Source of the DNA: a virus
Reading direction: 5' to 3' (one strand)
DNA: 64,000 nucleotides
IMG/VR virus record: IMGVR_UViG_3300013102_000005
Span: 29,778 to 93,777 of that record
Below the pieces are notes generated by a model, which made no database searches, was not told the DNA's origin, and worked only from the letters and a program-made list of their open reading frames with translations. Position numbers and translations under genes: made by a program. Each line of letters starts with the position of its first letter. Within the stretch, counting starts at the first letter, position 1. Shown here one piece after another: positions 41,871 through 50,185 of the stretch.

Positions 41871-43109
41871 ATGTGTTGGTTCAATAGCCTCCGCCTGTAC
41901 CGCCTGACCCAGCCGGTCGAGTTCGAGCCCGACGCCCTGGAGGCAGCGCTGGCCAGCAAGCCCGCCCGCCCGTGCGGATCCCAGGAGCTGTCCACCTACG
42001 GTTTCATCCCGCCGCTCGGCAAGCATGGCGTCGCCCTGGTGCACGCCGTTGCCGGCAACCTGCTGGTGGCCTGCCGCCGTGAGGAGCGCAAGCTCAATTC
42101 CGGCGCCATCAAGGACGCGCTCCAGGACAAGGTGGACGCCATCGAGAAGGAGCAGCTGCGCAAGGTCTACAAGAAGGAGAAGGAGCAGCTCAAGGACGAG
42201 ATCGTCATGGCCATGCTCCCGCACACCCCGCCCACGCGCAAAACCACCTACGCGGCCATCCTGCCCGCCCTCGGCATGATTGCCGTGAACGCCAGCAGCC
42301 CGCGCGCCGCCGAGGACCTGCTATCGACCCTGCGCGACGCCCTGGGCTCGCTGCCGGTGCGGCCGGTAGGCGTGAAACAAGCGCCGATGGCCACCTTCAC
42401 CGACTGGGTCAAGGCGGGCGATGCCACCCACGGCCTGCTGCTGCTCGATGAGTGCGAGCTGCGCGACATCAGCGAAGGCGGCGGCATCGTGCGGTGCAAG
42501 AATCAGGACCTCACCGCCGAGGAGATCCAGAACCACCTGGAGGCCGGCAAGCTGGTGACGCGGCTGATGCTGGCCTGGGAGGACAAACTGGCCTTCCACC
42601 TGGCGGACGACCTGGCCATCACCCGACTCAAGTTCGAGGACCTGCTCCAGGAGCAGGCCGAGCAGGACGGCGGCGACGAGGCGGCCGGCCAGTTCGATGC
42701 GAGTTTCGCCCTCATGTGCCTGACCTTCGAGCAGTTCGTGCCGCAGCTGATCGAGGCCCTGGGCGGCGAGGAGATCCCTCAAGGCCTGGGCGATGACCCA
42801 GCGGCCCCGCCGGCCCAACGCGAGGCGCGCGTGGTACGCGCCGAGGTTCAGCTGGATGCGTTCAATGCCAACGCCTCCCAGCAAGCCGCCAGGGAAGAGC
42901 TGGCCACCGTCGCCGGTCTGGGCGAGCAGGATGCCCTTCTGGGTGAGGCGATCGCCTTCGTGCGCGAGAGTCGGCGCGCCAGCATCAGTGCGATCCAGCG
43001 CAAGCTCAAGATCGGCTACAACCGGGCGGCGGCGATGATCGAGGCGCTGGAACAGATGGGCATCGTCACGCCGATGAGTTCCAACGGCACCCGTGAGGTG
43101 ATCGGCTGA
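41871..43109 (+). CDS. RdgC-like protein fused to an FtsK gamma domain
   Basis: 412 residues. The first ~300 ([68 protein letters not shown]) are RdgC, a ring protein that binds DNA and restrains RecA. Residues 356-412 ([20 protein letters not shown], then [12 protein letters not shown] and [14 protein letters not shown]) match the FtsK gamma winged helix, which reads KOPS sites and activates XerD. The motor domain is absent. The product could connect host chromosome/plasmid dimer resolution signals with recombination control. Start ATG with GGGGGCC; coupled to the methyltransferase. Confidence 0.85.
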   Translation: MCWFNSLRLYRLTQPVEFEPDALEAALASKPARPCGSQELSTYGFIPPLGKHGVALVHAVAGNLLVACRREERKLNSGAIKDALQDKVDAIEKEQLRKVYKKEKEQLKDEIVMAMLPHTPPTRKTTYAAILPALGMIAVNASSPRAAEDLLSTLRDALGSLPVRPVGVKQAPMATFTDWVKAGDATHGLLLLDECELRDISEGGGIVRCKNQDLTAEEIQNHLEAGKLVTRLMLAWEDKLAFHLADDLAITRLKFEDLLQEQAEQDGGDEAAGQFDASFALMCLTFEQFVPQLIEALGGEEIPQGLGDDPAAPPAQREARVVRAEVQLDAFNANASQQAAREELATVAGLGEQDALLGEAIAFVRESRRASISAIQRKLKIGYNRAAAMIEALEQMGIVTPMSSNGTREVIG

Positions 43110-44584
43110 TGCTGTCCTACGGGTCCGTCTGTAGCGGCATCGAAGCCGCCACCGTTGCATGGGAACCGCTCGGCATGCGTGCCGCCTGGTACGCCGAGAT
43201 CGAGGCCTTCCCCTGTGCTGTTCTCGCCCACCACTACCCCCAGACCCCGAATCTCGGGGACATGACCACCATCGCCCGCCAGGTACTGGCCGGCCTGGTG
43301 GACGCGCCAGACGTCCTCGTCGGCGGCACTCCCTGCCAGGCATTCAGCCTGGCAGGCATGCGCCAGGGACTTGAAGACCCGCGCGGCGCCCTGACCATCA
43401 GATATGTGGAGCTCCTCGATGCAATTGACCATGTTCGAACCCAACGCGGGGACCCCGAGTGCGCTGGAGTCTGGGAAAACGTCCCAGGTGTCCTCTCCGA
43501 CAAAGGCAATGCGTTCGGCTGCTTCCTCGCAGCCATGGTGGGCGAACCCGAAGAACTCCAGCCGCCAGGGGGAAAATGGAAGGACGCTGGTTGTGTGTAT
43601 GGACCCCGCCGAGCAGTCGCATGGCGGGTTCTGGATGCCCAATATTTCGGCCTGGCCCAACGACGCCGCCGTGTGTTCCTTGTGGCAAGTGCTCGAAAAG
43701 ACTTCGATCCCGCATCGGTACTTTTTGAGCGCGAAGGCCTGCGCCGGGATTCTCCGCCGCGCCGTGGCGCGGAACAGGACCTTGCCGGCGCCCTTACTTC
43801 GAGCCTTGCAAAGCGGGGCGGAAAGCCGGACTGCGGAAGCACACCAGGACACCTGATCGCCGGCACGCTCCAGGCGGGCGGCAAGACTGCCGGTTCGGCT
43901 ACTTTGCAGGACGCAGAGTCGGGCCTCCTGCTGGCATTTGGTGGCGGCGCAAACTGTAACGCCACCGAGGTCAGCACTGCCCTGCAAGCGCATCCTGGTG
44001 GTGTGCGCATGGAGGGGGAGACAGACACCTTCGTCGTCCACGGCACTCAGGACCCGGATGTCAGCGTAGGCGTCACTCACCCCATGGGCCGCAACCAGGG
44101 CCAGGAGAACGTCGTACTGGCGTTCAGCTGCAAGGATCATGGTGCCGATGTGGGTCCGTTGGCGCCGACACTGCGCGCAATGGGGCACGGCGAGAGTCAC
44201 GCCAATGCAGGCGGCCAAGTTGCGGTCTGCATCAGCGAGACGCCCAGCGCGGCGGCCTTTGCAGAGAACTCCAGGGCCGAGCTTCGTTACGAGGCAGGCG
44301 ATGGGAGCATCACCGGCTCAATGTGCAGCGGCGGCGGCAAGCCAGGCCAGTCCTACCCCGTCGCACAGGTCGGCTCATCGGTGCGCCGCCTGATGCCCCA
44401 CGAATGCGAACGCCTCCAGGGCTTCCCTGATGACTACACCCTGATCCCCTGGCGCAGCAGACCAGCCGAGGAATGCCCGGACGGTCCCCGCTACAAGGCC
44501 ATCGGCAATAGCAAGGCCGTGCCTGTGGTGCGCTGGATCGGTCGGCGGCTCCTGGCGCAGCTCGGCAGGGGGACCCTCCATTGA
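43109..44584 (+). CDS. DNA (cytosine-5) methyltransferase
   Basis: 491 residues with the motif order of C5 enzymes: I (SVCSGIEAATVAW), IV (GGTPCQAFS, catalytic Cys76), VI (WENVPG, 122-127), VIII (LAQRRRRVF), IX (RRLMPHECERLQGFPDDY) and X (YKAIGNSKAV). A target-recognition region lies at about 200-430. It would protect phage DNA from restriction or mark its own DNA. No cognate endonuclease is seen nearby. A second gene is nested out of frame at 43419-43856. GAGGTG precedes the ATG. Confidence 0.93.
   Translation: MLSYGSVCSGIEAATVAWEPLGMRAAWYAEIEAFPCAVLAHHYPQTPNLGDMTTIARQVLAGLVDAPDVLVGGTPCQAFSLAGMRQGLEDPRGALTIRYVELLDAIDHVRTQRGDPECAGVWENVPGVLSDKGNAFGCFLAAMVGEPEELQPPGGKWKDAGCVYGPRRAVAWRVLDAQYFGLAQRRRRVFLVASARKDFDPASVLFEREGLRRDSPPRRGAEQDLAGALTSSLAKRGGKPDCGSTPGHLIAGTLQAGGKTAGSATLQDAESGLLLAFGGGANCNATEVSTALQAHPGGVRMEGETDTFVVHGTQDPDVSVGVTHPMGRNQGQENVVLAFSCKDHGADVGPLAPTLRAMGHGESHANAGGQVAVCISETPSAAAFAENSRAELRYEAGDGSITGSMCSGGGKPGQSYPVAQVGSSVRRLMPHECERLQGFPDDYTLIPWRSRPAEECPDGPRYKAIGNSKAVPVVRWIGRRLLAQLGRGTLH
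43419..43856 (+). CDS. Overlapping gene nested inside the methyltransferase
   Basis: 145 residues in another reading frame than the methyltransferase. The start MQLTMFEPNAGTPSA, a middle with PNISAWPNDAAVCSL and the segment HRYFLSAKACAGILRRA match a known small phage protein family that overlaps cytosine methyltransferase genes (the RYFLS-KACAGILRRA motif). A GGAG ribosome site precedes the ATG. The region is therefore coding in two frames. Function unknown; it may aid or control methylation. Confidence 0.75.
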   Translation: MQLTMFEPNAGTPSALESGKTSQVSSPTKAMRSAASSQPWWANPKNSSRQGENGRTLVVCMDPAEQSHGGFWMPNISAWPNDAAVCSLWQVLEKTSIPHRYFLSAKACAGILRRAVARNRTLPAPLLRALQSGAESRTAEAHQDT

Positions 44585-44943
44585 TCAGCCTCAAGGTCTC
44601 TCCTGACCTTGCCCAGGCGCTGCGGGGCGGCCGCAAGACCGTTCACCGGCTGCCGGCGGCCGAGGCCCAGGCGCTCGGGGCTGGCGGCCTCGTCGGGCAG
44701 CGTCTCCAGCTGGTCGAGGCTCTCCCTTTCGGCAAGACGGCCGCGATCGGCATTGCCAGCATCAGCAGCGTCCAGGACGTGCACCTGGAGGACATGGACG
44801 ATTCGGAAATAGCGGCCGAGGGCTTCGCCAGCTGGGCGCTATTTTCGCATCACTGGGATGACCGATACGGCCGCAAAGGCCTACCGGCGATCCTCAACCC
44901 GCCCTGTGTCCGCCTCGCGTTCGTCCTGGAGCCCACCCCGTGA
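44581..44943 (+). CDS. ASCH/EVE-like protein
   Basis: 120 residues from TTG overlapping the methyltransferase stop, with AGGGGG upstream. The pattern of a beta-barrel start, VHLEDMDDSEIAAEGFASW, a W-D-x-R-Y segment and a basic-proline end fits an ASCH-like domain, probably an RNA or modified-base reader, as for the protein at 13.9 kb. Confidence 0.6.
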   Translation: MISLKVSPDLAQALRGGRKTVHRLPAAEAQALGAGGLVGQRLQLVEALPFGKTAAIGIASISSVQDVHLEDMDDSEIAAEGFASWALFSHHWDDRYGRKGLPAILNPPCVRLAFVLEPTP

Positions 44944-45248
44944 ACATCATGCTCGTCTGCACCCTCCTCTCCCTTGGCCTCGGCGCCCTCTGCTGGCAGG
45001 CCTATCGCTTGCCCGCCACGATGGAGACCCGCGTGGCCATGCTGGGATTTGCGGCGGTAGCGAGCATCCTGCTGCTGGCCGGCCAGTTCTTGTGGGCGCC
45101 GGCGGATCGCTGGGCGGCGGAAAGTCGTTTCGCCGTGCGCCAGCTGGAGATCCAGGCAGAAGCCGCCAGCGCTCGCGCCATGGTCGAGGCACTGGGCGGC
45201 ACCGCCGCCTACATCGAGTACCTGCGCGCCAAGGAGGGCCGGCCGTGA
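44940..45248 (+). CDS. Small membrane protein
   Basis: 102 residues, GTG start with GGAG (an ATG three codons in is possible). Two hydrophobic helices (about 3-20 and 32-50) are followed by a charged helix. Coupled to both neighbours. Function unknown. Confidence 0.55.
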   Translation: MNIMLVCTLLSLGLGALCWQAYRLPATMETRVAMLGFAAVASILLLAGQFLWAPADRWAAESRFAVRQLEIQAEAASARAMVEALGGTAAYIEYLRAKEGRP

Positions 45249-45565
45249 TCAAGCCCACCTTCAACAACGGCGACCCGTATCTGCCAACAATCTCCGCCGA
45301 GACGAAGATCAGTCGAGATGAGGCAGTCCTCCAGGGACGCCCGGTTTACTTCGCCCTGGGCTCGTGCGCGGCTGATCGCGCGCACATCTGGCGCTACACC
45401 AGCACCCGCTACTGCGTGATCTGCCATCGGCGCACGAATGCCCGGCGGCAAGATCGCGTAGACGAAGCCGGAGCGAAAGCGCGCGGGATCAATCCTGAGA
45501 TCCGCCGGCGCATCGAGGCGCGGCGCGACCTACAGATAATGGTTGACGATACTTACAATCTGTAG
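45245..45565 (+). CDS. Hypothetical protein with CxxC motif
   Basis: 106 residues from GTG with AAGGAGG, overlapping the previous stop (GTGA). YCVICHRRTNARRQDR may bind zinc with flanking Cys or His; the C-terminal half is very basic. Possibly nucleic-acid binding. Confidence 0.5.
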   Translation: MIKPTFNNGDPYLPTISAETKISRDEAVLQGRPVYFALGSCAADRAHIWRYTSTRYCVICHRRTNARRQDRVDEAGAKARGINPEIRRRIEARRDLQIMVDDTYNL

Positions 45566-45629
45566 TTGTCACCCGCTTCGGATGTCAGTAATCTGCAATC
45601 CATTACCGCAATTTCTTGCAGGCCCCTCC

Positions 45630-46283
45630 ATGCCGACGCTTCTCGTCCCCCAAGACGTCGCCCACGAGTTCGATCGTTACGACCTCGACGCGAGCAACGG
45701 CCTGCTCTATGCCGCTCTGAATGCTGCGCCGCATCCTACCGATCTTGCTCCATTGCTGGCCCACGAAGTGCCTGCCGGGTATCGCCTGGTGCGTATCGAC
45801 AACCGTCTGGAGCCCGTGGCTCATGAGCGGTTCGAGGTGGCGCTGCTGTGCGACACCACCCATCGCGTTGCCTACTATAACCAGGTGATTGTGACGGGCT
45901 ATCAGGATCTGAACCATCGGCCGGCCACCCAAGTCCTCGTCTGGCGTTCAACCGCTTTCCAGCATGAGGCGGTCCTGCACCAGCTCGCTCGCGCGGTATT
46001 CTTCGACTACCTGCTGGAGAACTACGACGTTCTGGTCAGTGACAACCAGCAGACCTACGAGGGTCAGAGGTTCTGGCTGACGCAGATGTCGCGCGCCCTG
46101 GGGCTGCAACTGTTCGTCTACCACTACCATCTGATTTCCACTGAGCTGGTGCAGCTGCGGCAGGAAACAGACATTCAGGCCCTGCGCGCAGTGGCCTGGG
46201 GTGGCGAGCAGGATCACGCCCACCACTTGGTGATCATTTCTAAGCTGGAGCTGCCCGCGCAGCTCAACGTCGAAGCGGCATAG
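45630..46283 (+). CDS. Hypothetical phage protein
   Basis: 217 residues, alpha/beta, with YYNQVIVTGYQDLNHRPATQ and a helical middle. Translation start has only a weak site. It is the last gene of the plus-strand cluster, followed after 3 bp by the integrase stop on the other strand. The family is not recognised. Confidence 0.5.
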   Translation: MPTLLVPQDVAHEFDRYDLDASNGLLYAALNAAPHPTDLAPLLAHEVPAGYRLVRIDNRLEPVAHERFEVALLCDTTHRVAYYNQVIVTGYQDLNHRPATQVLVWRSTAFQHEAVLHQLARAVFFDYLLENYDVLVSDNQQTYEGQRFWLTQMSRALGLQLFVYHYHLISTELVQLRQETDIQALRAVAWGGEQDHAHHLVIISKLELPAQLNVEAA

Positions 46284-46286
46284 CGG

Positions 46287-47411
46287 CTACCAGAGCCGCT
46301 CTGCCAAATCACTCCCTCGGAGCGAGAGATAACGCCGCAGCGTGTTCACGTTGCGGTGCCCCGTTATCCGCGCGATCACCATCATGTCCATGTTCGTCCG
46401 CTCGAAGTAGCGGCAAGTCGCTTCGTGCCGGCAGTCATGGAAATGGAAGTCGCTGCACTCGGCGGCATCGAATATTCGCGCGAACTGGCGCGAGAGCAGC
46501 GCCGACACTCGTTTCAGTTCCTTGGCCGCACGCGCCCCTGACCACCACGGAAACAGCGGATCGTCGCCCTCCCCCGCGTGGCGCTCGATGCAGCCCTGGA
46601 GTACGCGCACCGCGACCGTCGATAGCGGCACCTGGCGGGTGTCCCCGTTCTTGGTTCGGTCCAGGTAGACGGTACGCCTGGCCAGGCTCACCTGATCCGG
46701 CGTGAGTGTGTAGATCTCGCGCAGTCGCATAGCGGTTTCCAGCGCCAGGTCGAACACGGCAAGGAGATCCTCCCGATGCTCCAGGCGCAGGGGGCGCTGG
46801 CGGCCGGTCGGCGTCTCACGGTCCAGAATCTCGCGCACAGCCTGTTCCTCCTCGCCGGCCAGGCGCCGGTCACGGACGCCCTCCTCTATCGGCGGCAGGT
46901 TTCGCTGAGCCAGCGCCTGGCGATCGGCGTCGTTGTAGGTGGCATAGCGCCTGGGCAGCTCCCGAACCGGATTGGCTGCTAGCCGCTTGCGGCGAACAGC
47001 CCAGTCCATCGCCCGGCCCAGGGCCCCAACGTAGTGCCGGATGGTCACCGGTGCCAAGCCGCGCTCGCGTTTCATCACCAGGATCCAGCCATCGAGCCAC
47101 CCATGGTCCAGCTCGGTGATGGTTCGCCGGCCGTGCTGGCGCGCAATGGCCGCCAGCAGCGGCGGGTCAGATTCCGATACCGCCACCGCCTCCTGGTACT
47201 CCTCGATGAGGCGAGACAGGGTCAGCGGTGGTGTCAGGCGATCACGCAGGATCGGATGGATCACGCCGTCAGCCAGGCCTGCCTCAATGGCAGCGACTAC
47301 AGCGTCACCCTCCTCCTCAGTCGCGAAGCTCAGCGACACGGGCCGCTCCAGCAGCCCCTTGCGGCGCACGACGTATTCCCAAGACCGGCCGCGCAGGCGC
47401 TTGGTTGCCAT
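46287..47411 (-). CDS. int: Tyrosine-type site-specific recombinase (integrase)
   Basis: 374 residues. Catalytic residues Arg229 (ETAMRLRE), Lys254, His325 and Arg328 (HDCRH), His352 (GHRN) and Tyr361 (RRYLSLRG) are all present. N-terminal residues 60-160 form the core-binding SAM-like domain. Temperate phages use this enzyme for integration and excision; in a phage-plasmid it may resolve multimers instead. GGAG precedes the ATG. No attachment site could be identified by eye. Confidence 0.93.
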   Translation of the reverse strand: MATKRLRGRSWEYVVRRKGLLERPVSLSFATEEEGDAVVAAIEAGLADGVIHPILRDRLTPPLTLSRLIEEYQEAVAVSESDPPLLAAIARQHGRRTITELDHGWLDGWILVMKRERGLAPVTIRHYVGALGRAMDWAVRRKRLAANPVRELPRRYATYNDADRQALAQRNLPPIEEGVRDRRLAGEEEQAVREILDRETPTGRQRPLRLEHREDLLAVFDLALETAMRLREIYTLTPDQVSLARRTVYLDRTKNGDTRQVPLSTVAVRVLQGCIERHAGEGDDPLFPWWSGARAAKELKRVSALLSRQFARIFDAAECSDFHFHDCRHEATCRYFERTNMDMMVIARITGHRNVNTLRRYLSLRGSDLAERLW

Positions 47412-47436
47412 CTGCTACTCCATGAAACAAGACAGG

Positions 47437-47506
47437 TGAAGAATGACCCATGACGTCATGCAGGTGATGTCATGGGTATTACGTCATACAAATGACGTCA
47501 CTGCTT
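47437..47506. repeat. 14-bp direct repeats with TGACGTCA core (centromere cluster A)
   Basis: Units start at 47451, 47465, 47479 and 47493, exactly 14 bp apart, with cores TGACGTCA, TGATGTCA, TTACGTCA and TGACGTCA; a degenerate unit may begin at 47437. The array spans the end of the RHH gene. Period and palindromic core fit binding of a ribbon-helix-helix ParB. Confidence 0.7.
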
Positions 47507-47803
47507 CGGCTTGCCGTAGCCCGCTGCGCGCAGCGCATCCTCAATGATGTGGCTCACAGCCTTGTGGCCGTCTGTCTTGTTGCGCTTGTTCTGGTAGATC
47601 TCGTCGTTCAGCTGCTGGAGCATCTGCGACGGCAAGGTGATGGTGATCCGGTCGCGCCCTTCGGGTTCTTCCGGCGCTGGGTTGTCCTGTCCGTACTCAC
47701 GATTGGCCAATGTCTTGGCCAGTGCCTGGGAGATCGCGGGATCCGGCGGGAGGCGATCCTCGGCGGGTAGTTCCTGGGGCTGGGAGTTGTTGGGCTTACG
47801 CAT
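47498..47803 (-). CDS. Ribbon-helix-helix centromere-binding protein (ParB type Ib)
   Basis: 101 residues. The N-terminal 50 are flexible and acidic; residues about 54-97 (DRITITLPSQMLQQLNDEIY then KAVSHIIEDALRAAGY) form a ribbon-helix-helix, as in ParG/ParR-type partners of small ParA proteins. The start overlaps the parA stop and has GGAGG. It would bind the 14-bp repeats and contact ParA. Confidence 0.75.
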   Translation of the reverse strand: MRKPNNSQPQELPAEDRLPPDPAISQALAKTLANREYGQDNPAPEEPEGRDRITITLPSQMLQQLNDEIYQNKRNKTDGHKAVSHIIEDALRAAGYGKPKQ

Positions 47804-48446
47804 CGCCGAATACCTCCGCATACAGGGCTTCGACCTCGGCACGTGCCTTGTCGTCGTTCGCCTCCAGCACGCCCTTGCCCTGGGCGGCGCTATCCCGGTA
47901 GACCTGGCGGTAGCAGGCGATGGCCGCCAAATACTCGAGTTCGGGCAGCTCCTTGATGAAGCTGACGAAGTCCTCGCGCTCGCGCTTGGATAGATGAGGG
48001 TGGGTGCTGGCCATCGATTGGTAGCAGCGGACGCGCAGGCGCTTGTTGTGCAGGCGAGCAGCACGTGCCTGGGCCGACAGCTCTTTCATGGTGTCCATGT
48101 CGAACTGGCTGGACTGATGCGGCGCTATCACCTGGTCGGCCACGAGCATGCCCGTTACGAGCTCTTCGCTGTTCCGGCCGGCCACGTCCACCAGCACGTG
48201 CTGGTACTTCTTAGCCATGTCGAACAGCGCCATAGCGATGTCGCCGCGCGCCTCCACCATCGGGATGCGCGGCTCGATCTTTTCCTCGTTGCGGTACTGG
48301 ATGAAGTCGGGCAACGACTTCTGCTTGTCCGCGTTCACCACGATGAAGTCGAGCCCCAGATGGGCCATCTTCACTGCCATTTGTATGCAGGTGGTGGTCT
48401 TGGTGGCGCCGCCTTTGTTGCAGCCAACGATCGTTATCTGTCCCAT
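47796..48446 (-). CDS. parA: ParA partition ATPase
   Basis: 216 residues, typical of type Ib ParA proteins without an N-terminal DNA-binding domain. The deviant Walker A is NKGGATKTTT (residues 9-18); HVLVDVAGR near residue 87 is the switch II/Walker B region. It moves low-copy plasmid copies to daughter cells. AGGAAG precedes the ATG. The 5' region carries a row of five 14-bp repeats, so expression is probably autoregulated. Confidence 0.9.
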   Translation of the reverse strand: MGQITIVGCNKGGATKTTTCIQMAVKMAHLGLDFIVVNADKQKSLPDFIQYRNEEKIEPRIPMVEARGDIAMALFDMAKKYQHVLVDVAGRNSEELVTGMLVADQVIAPHQSSQFDMDTMKELSAQARAARLHNKRLRVRCYQSMASTHPHLSKREREDFVSFIKELPELEYLAAIACYRQVYRDSAAQGKGVLEANDDKARAEVEALYAEVFGDA

Positions 48447-48582
48447 GACTTCCTATCCATGACGTACTACATGTGACGCAGGACAGATGACGTATGACAG
48501 ATGAAGTCCTACGCTCGGCCCCGCGAGATGTATTAAGCATGAAGCATTACCCATGACGTCATCAATCATGTGCATGACGTCA
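48446..48582. repeat. 14-bp direct repeats upstream of parA (cluster B)
   Basis: Five units start at 48446, 48460, 48474, 48488 and 48502, exactly 14 bp apart (TGACTTCC, TGACGTAC, TGACGCAG, TGACGTAT, TGAAGTCC). Two further perfect TGACGTCA cores lie at 48554 and 48575, 21 bp apart. They begin at the parA start codon and cover its promoter region, so the RHH protein probably represses the operon as well as marking the centromere. Confidence 0.75.
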
Positions 48583-48611
48583 TACAGACGACAGTGATCC
48601 AGTTCGCGCTG

Positions 48612-48640
48612 GCCACTCGCCCGGAGCCCGAGCGAGTGGC
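48612..48640. repeat. 9-bp inverted repeat
   Basis: GCCACTCGC (48612-48620) pairs with GCGAGTGGC (48632-48640) around an 11-base loop. It could terminate transcription from the gene region at 48.7 kb toward par or be a structural element of the centromere region. Confidence 0.4.
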
Positions 48641-48655
48641 TACCCTTTCGGACAC

Positions 48656-48868
48656 TCAACGCTGGACCATGACCGAGACCTGCACCGATGATTGGGAGGG
48701 AGGCATAGGCGCCGGGGTTGGTTGCAGAGCCGCCAGGATCAGCAGGGCGATGATTTCAGGAATGTGTTTGCGCATCGGGGGCATCCAGTGGGTGAGTTCG
48801 CCGCCAATCGTGTTGTCACGACTCCAACGCTTCCACTTGGGGTTCTGCACGAAGGGGGTCACGACCAT
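48656..48868 (-). CDS. Possible small membrane protein
   Basis: A 70-residue frame with a hydrophobic stretch (IPEIIALLILAALQPTP) and no good ribosome site; an internal ATG could start a shorter form. The gap between par and the next gene is otherwise empty, so it may be a small plasmid-side membrane gene. Weak evidence. Confidence 0.25.
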   Translation of the reverse strand: MVVTPFVQNPKWKRWSRDNTIGGELTHWMPPMRKHIPEIIALLILAALQPTPAPMPPSQSSVQVSVMVQR

Positions 48869-48901
48869 CTGAGGTGTCAAGGCTCGCTGGTCAAGAAGCC
48901 T

Positions 48902-48940
48902 AGGCCAATGCCCTGCCGTCTCCCGGCAGGGCATTGGCCT
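48902..48940. repeat. 17-bp perfect inverted repeat
   Basis: AGGCCAATGCCCTGCCG (48902-48918) and its exact inverse (48924-48940) are separated by 5 bases. No T-tract follows on either strand. A perfect 17-bp stem is much longer than a terminator needs and could be a recombination, replication or phage-packaging signal. Confidence 0.6.
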
Positions 48941-49030
48941 CTCCCGCAGTCCAAGATAGGCATCATCCAGTGCGCAGCAGAGCAGCAAGCCCAAATAGCC
49001 GCCGGTTCCGCCGGCCAGGAGTCTTGAAAC

Positions 49031-49342
49031 ATGGAAGAGTCGATTTTCGTGATCCACCGCGCCACGATCCTGCGGCAAGAACGCCTACAGGCCCTCGTGC
49101 TGCACCTCTACAACTCCAGTGAATGGGATTTCAACTTGGGCGACCAGTTGACCCAGTTGGACGCCGAGAACTTGGAGATCGCTATTGCGATGATGCGGTC
49201 CTATCACCAGCATGGCGAGAACGACCCAGATTTCTTGGACCTTGGCCGGAAGCTGGCTGACTACCGAATTGAACGTAGGCGCCAGTTCGACGCCGAGCTT
49301 GCCGCGCTGGACGAAGAGGCTCGACGCGACGCCCAGGAATAG
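49031..49342 (+). CDS. DUF7673-like hypothetical protein
   Basis: 103 residues. HLYNSSEWDFNLGDQLTQLD and a following helical part resemble the small DUF7673 group of plasmid and phage proteins (an F-D-L-x-L-D pattern). AGGAG precedes the ATG. Function unknown. Confidence 0.5.
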   Translation: MEESIFVIHRATILRQERLQALVLHLYNSSEWDFNLGDQLTQLDAENLEIAIAMMRSYHQHGENDPDFLDLGRKLADYRIERRRQFDAELAALDEEARRDAQE

Positions 49343-49398
49343 AACAGCCCGACGAGGGCACCCCGCCGGCGCCGCCGGCCTTGACGCGAGGTGACATC

Positions 49399-49620
49399 AT
49401 GAAAACCTGCACTGTGTACGGCGATATGCAAGCCGATCGAGCTTCCGAGCAATACCCGACGGTGAACCTCTGCGACGAATGCCACGCGCAAGAATTGGCA
49501 GCAGAGAAAGCCAACGGCGAATCAAACCTAGTGAGTACCGACTCGACCTATGACCCGGATCTAGGCGAATGCTCCAGCTGCGGCAAGACCGAGGAAGAGG
49601 AAAAGCTTGAGGTCTTCTGA
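49399..49620 (+). CDS. Small protein with two CxxC motifs
   Basis: 73 residues starting with GAGGTG upstream of ATG. CDECHAQ and CSSCGK form a likely zinc site; the rest is acidic. Possibly an anti-restriction or regulatory peptide; unknown. Confidence 0.5.
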   Translation: MKTCTVYGDMQADRASEQYPTVNLCDECHAQELAAEKANGESNLVSTDSTYDPDLGECSSCGKTEEEEKLEVF

Positions 49621-49709
49621 CCTAGGCGCTCTGGATCAACTCCATGTCCGGGCCCTAGCCCGGCTGGAGCCTCCCACAACAGCGCTGTGGCCGAGTAACG
49701 ACCCTGCCG

Positions 49710-50120
49710 CTACCCGATCTTCGGCAGTGATTCAGTTAGGTCTGTAGGCGGCTTGGGCGGCGGCGTGAAGTAGTCGCCTTGGGTATGATCGGTTCGACCG
49801 GGGCTGCTCAAAGCCTTCGCCAGGGCGCTATCGGGATAGCGTGGGGGCAGATTAGGAGGGTTTAGGGACTTGAGGCCAAGTTGCTGGCGCAGCCGGGTGT
49901 TCTCGATGCTCAGCCTATGGACCCATTCGCGTAACCCATTGGCCGTGAGCTGGGCGTCCTCCACCTGGTAGGACAGCCGGCCGATGAGGGTATTCCGATT
50001 GGCCAGGGCGATGTGCAATCGCTCAACTTCGTCTGGCGACCCATAGCCCAACATGTCATTTTCCCCATTGGGTCGATCAAGCTGGGTATGGCAATAGAAC
50101 TGCGAATGGCAAGCGGGCAT
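49710..50120 (-). CDS. Coiled-coil protein, SOS-regulated by position
   Basis: 136 residues. A helical first half with a leucine-rich coiled coil (WVHRLSIENTRLRQQLGL) and a proline-rich C-terminus. AGGAGG precedes the ATG. The start lies 16 bp from a LexA-type box shared with the divergent RMF-like gene, so both probably respond to DNA damage. Function unknown. Confidence 0.5.
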   Translation of the reverse strand: MPACHSQFYCHTQLDRPNGENDMLGYGSPDEVERLHIALANRNTLIGRLSYQVEDAQLTANGLREWVHRLSIENTRLRQQLGLKSLNPPNLPPRYPDSALAKALSSPGRTDHTQGDYFTPPPKPPTDLTESLPKIG

Positions 50121-50135
50121 GGCGAGGTCCTCCTA

Positions 50136-50155
50136 TACTGTTTATATGTCCAGTA
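50136..50155. promoter_or_regulatory. LexA (SOS) box
   Basis: TACTGTTTATATGTCCAGTA at 50136-50155 matches the LexA consensus TACTGT-N8-ACAGTA except for C in place of A at the first base of the right half. It lies between two divergent genes and on the AT-rich side of the oriV region. Confidence 0.7.
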
Positions 50156-50185
50156 TTGAGGATGATAGTTCATCCCTGAGCCGCC

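Noticed and set aside
46284-47500. An attachment site beside the integrase
   Set aside because: No direct repeat or tRNA 3' end could be recognised by eye; the 14-bp repeats there fit the par system better.
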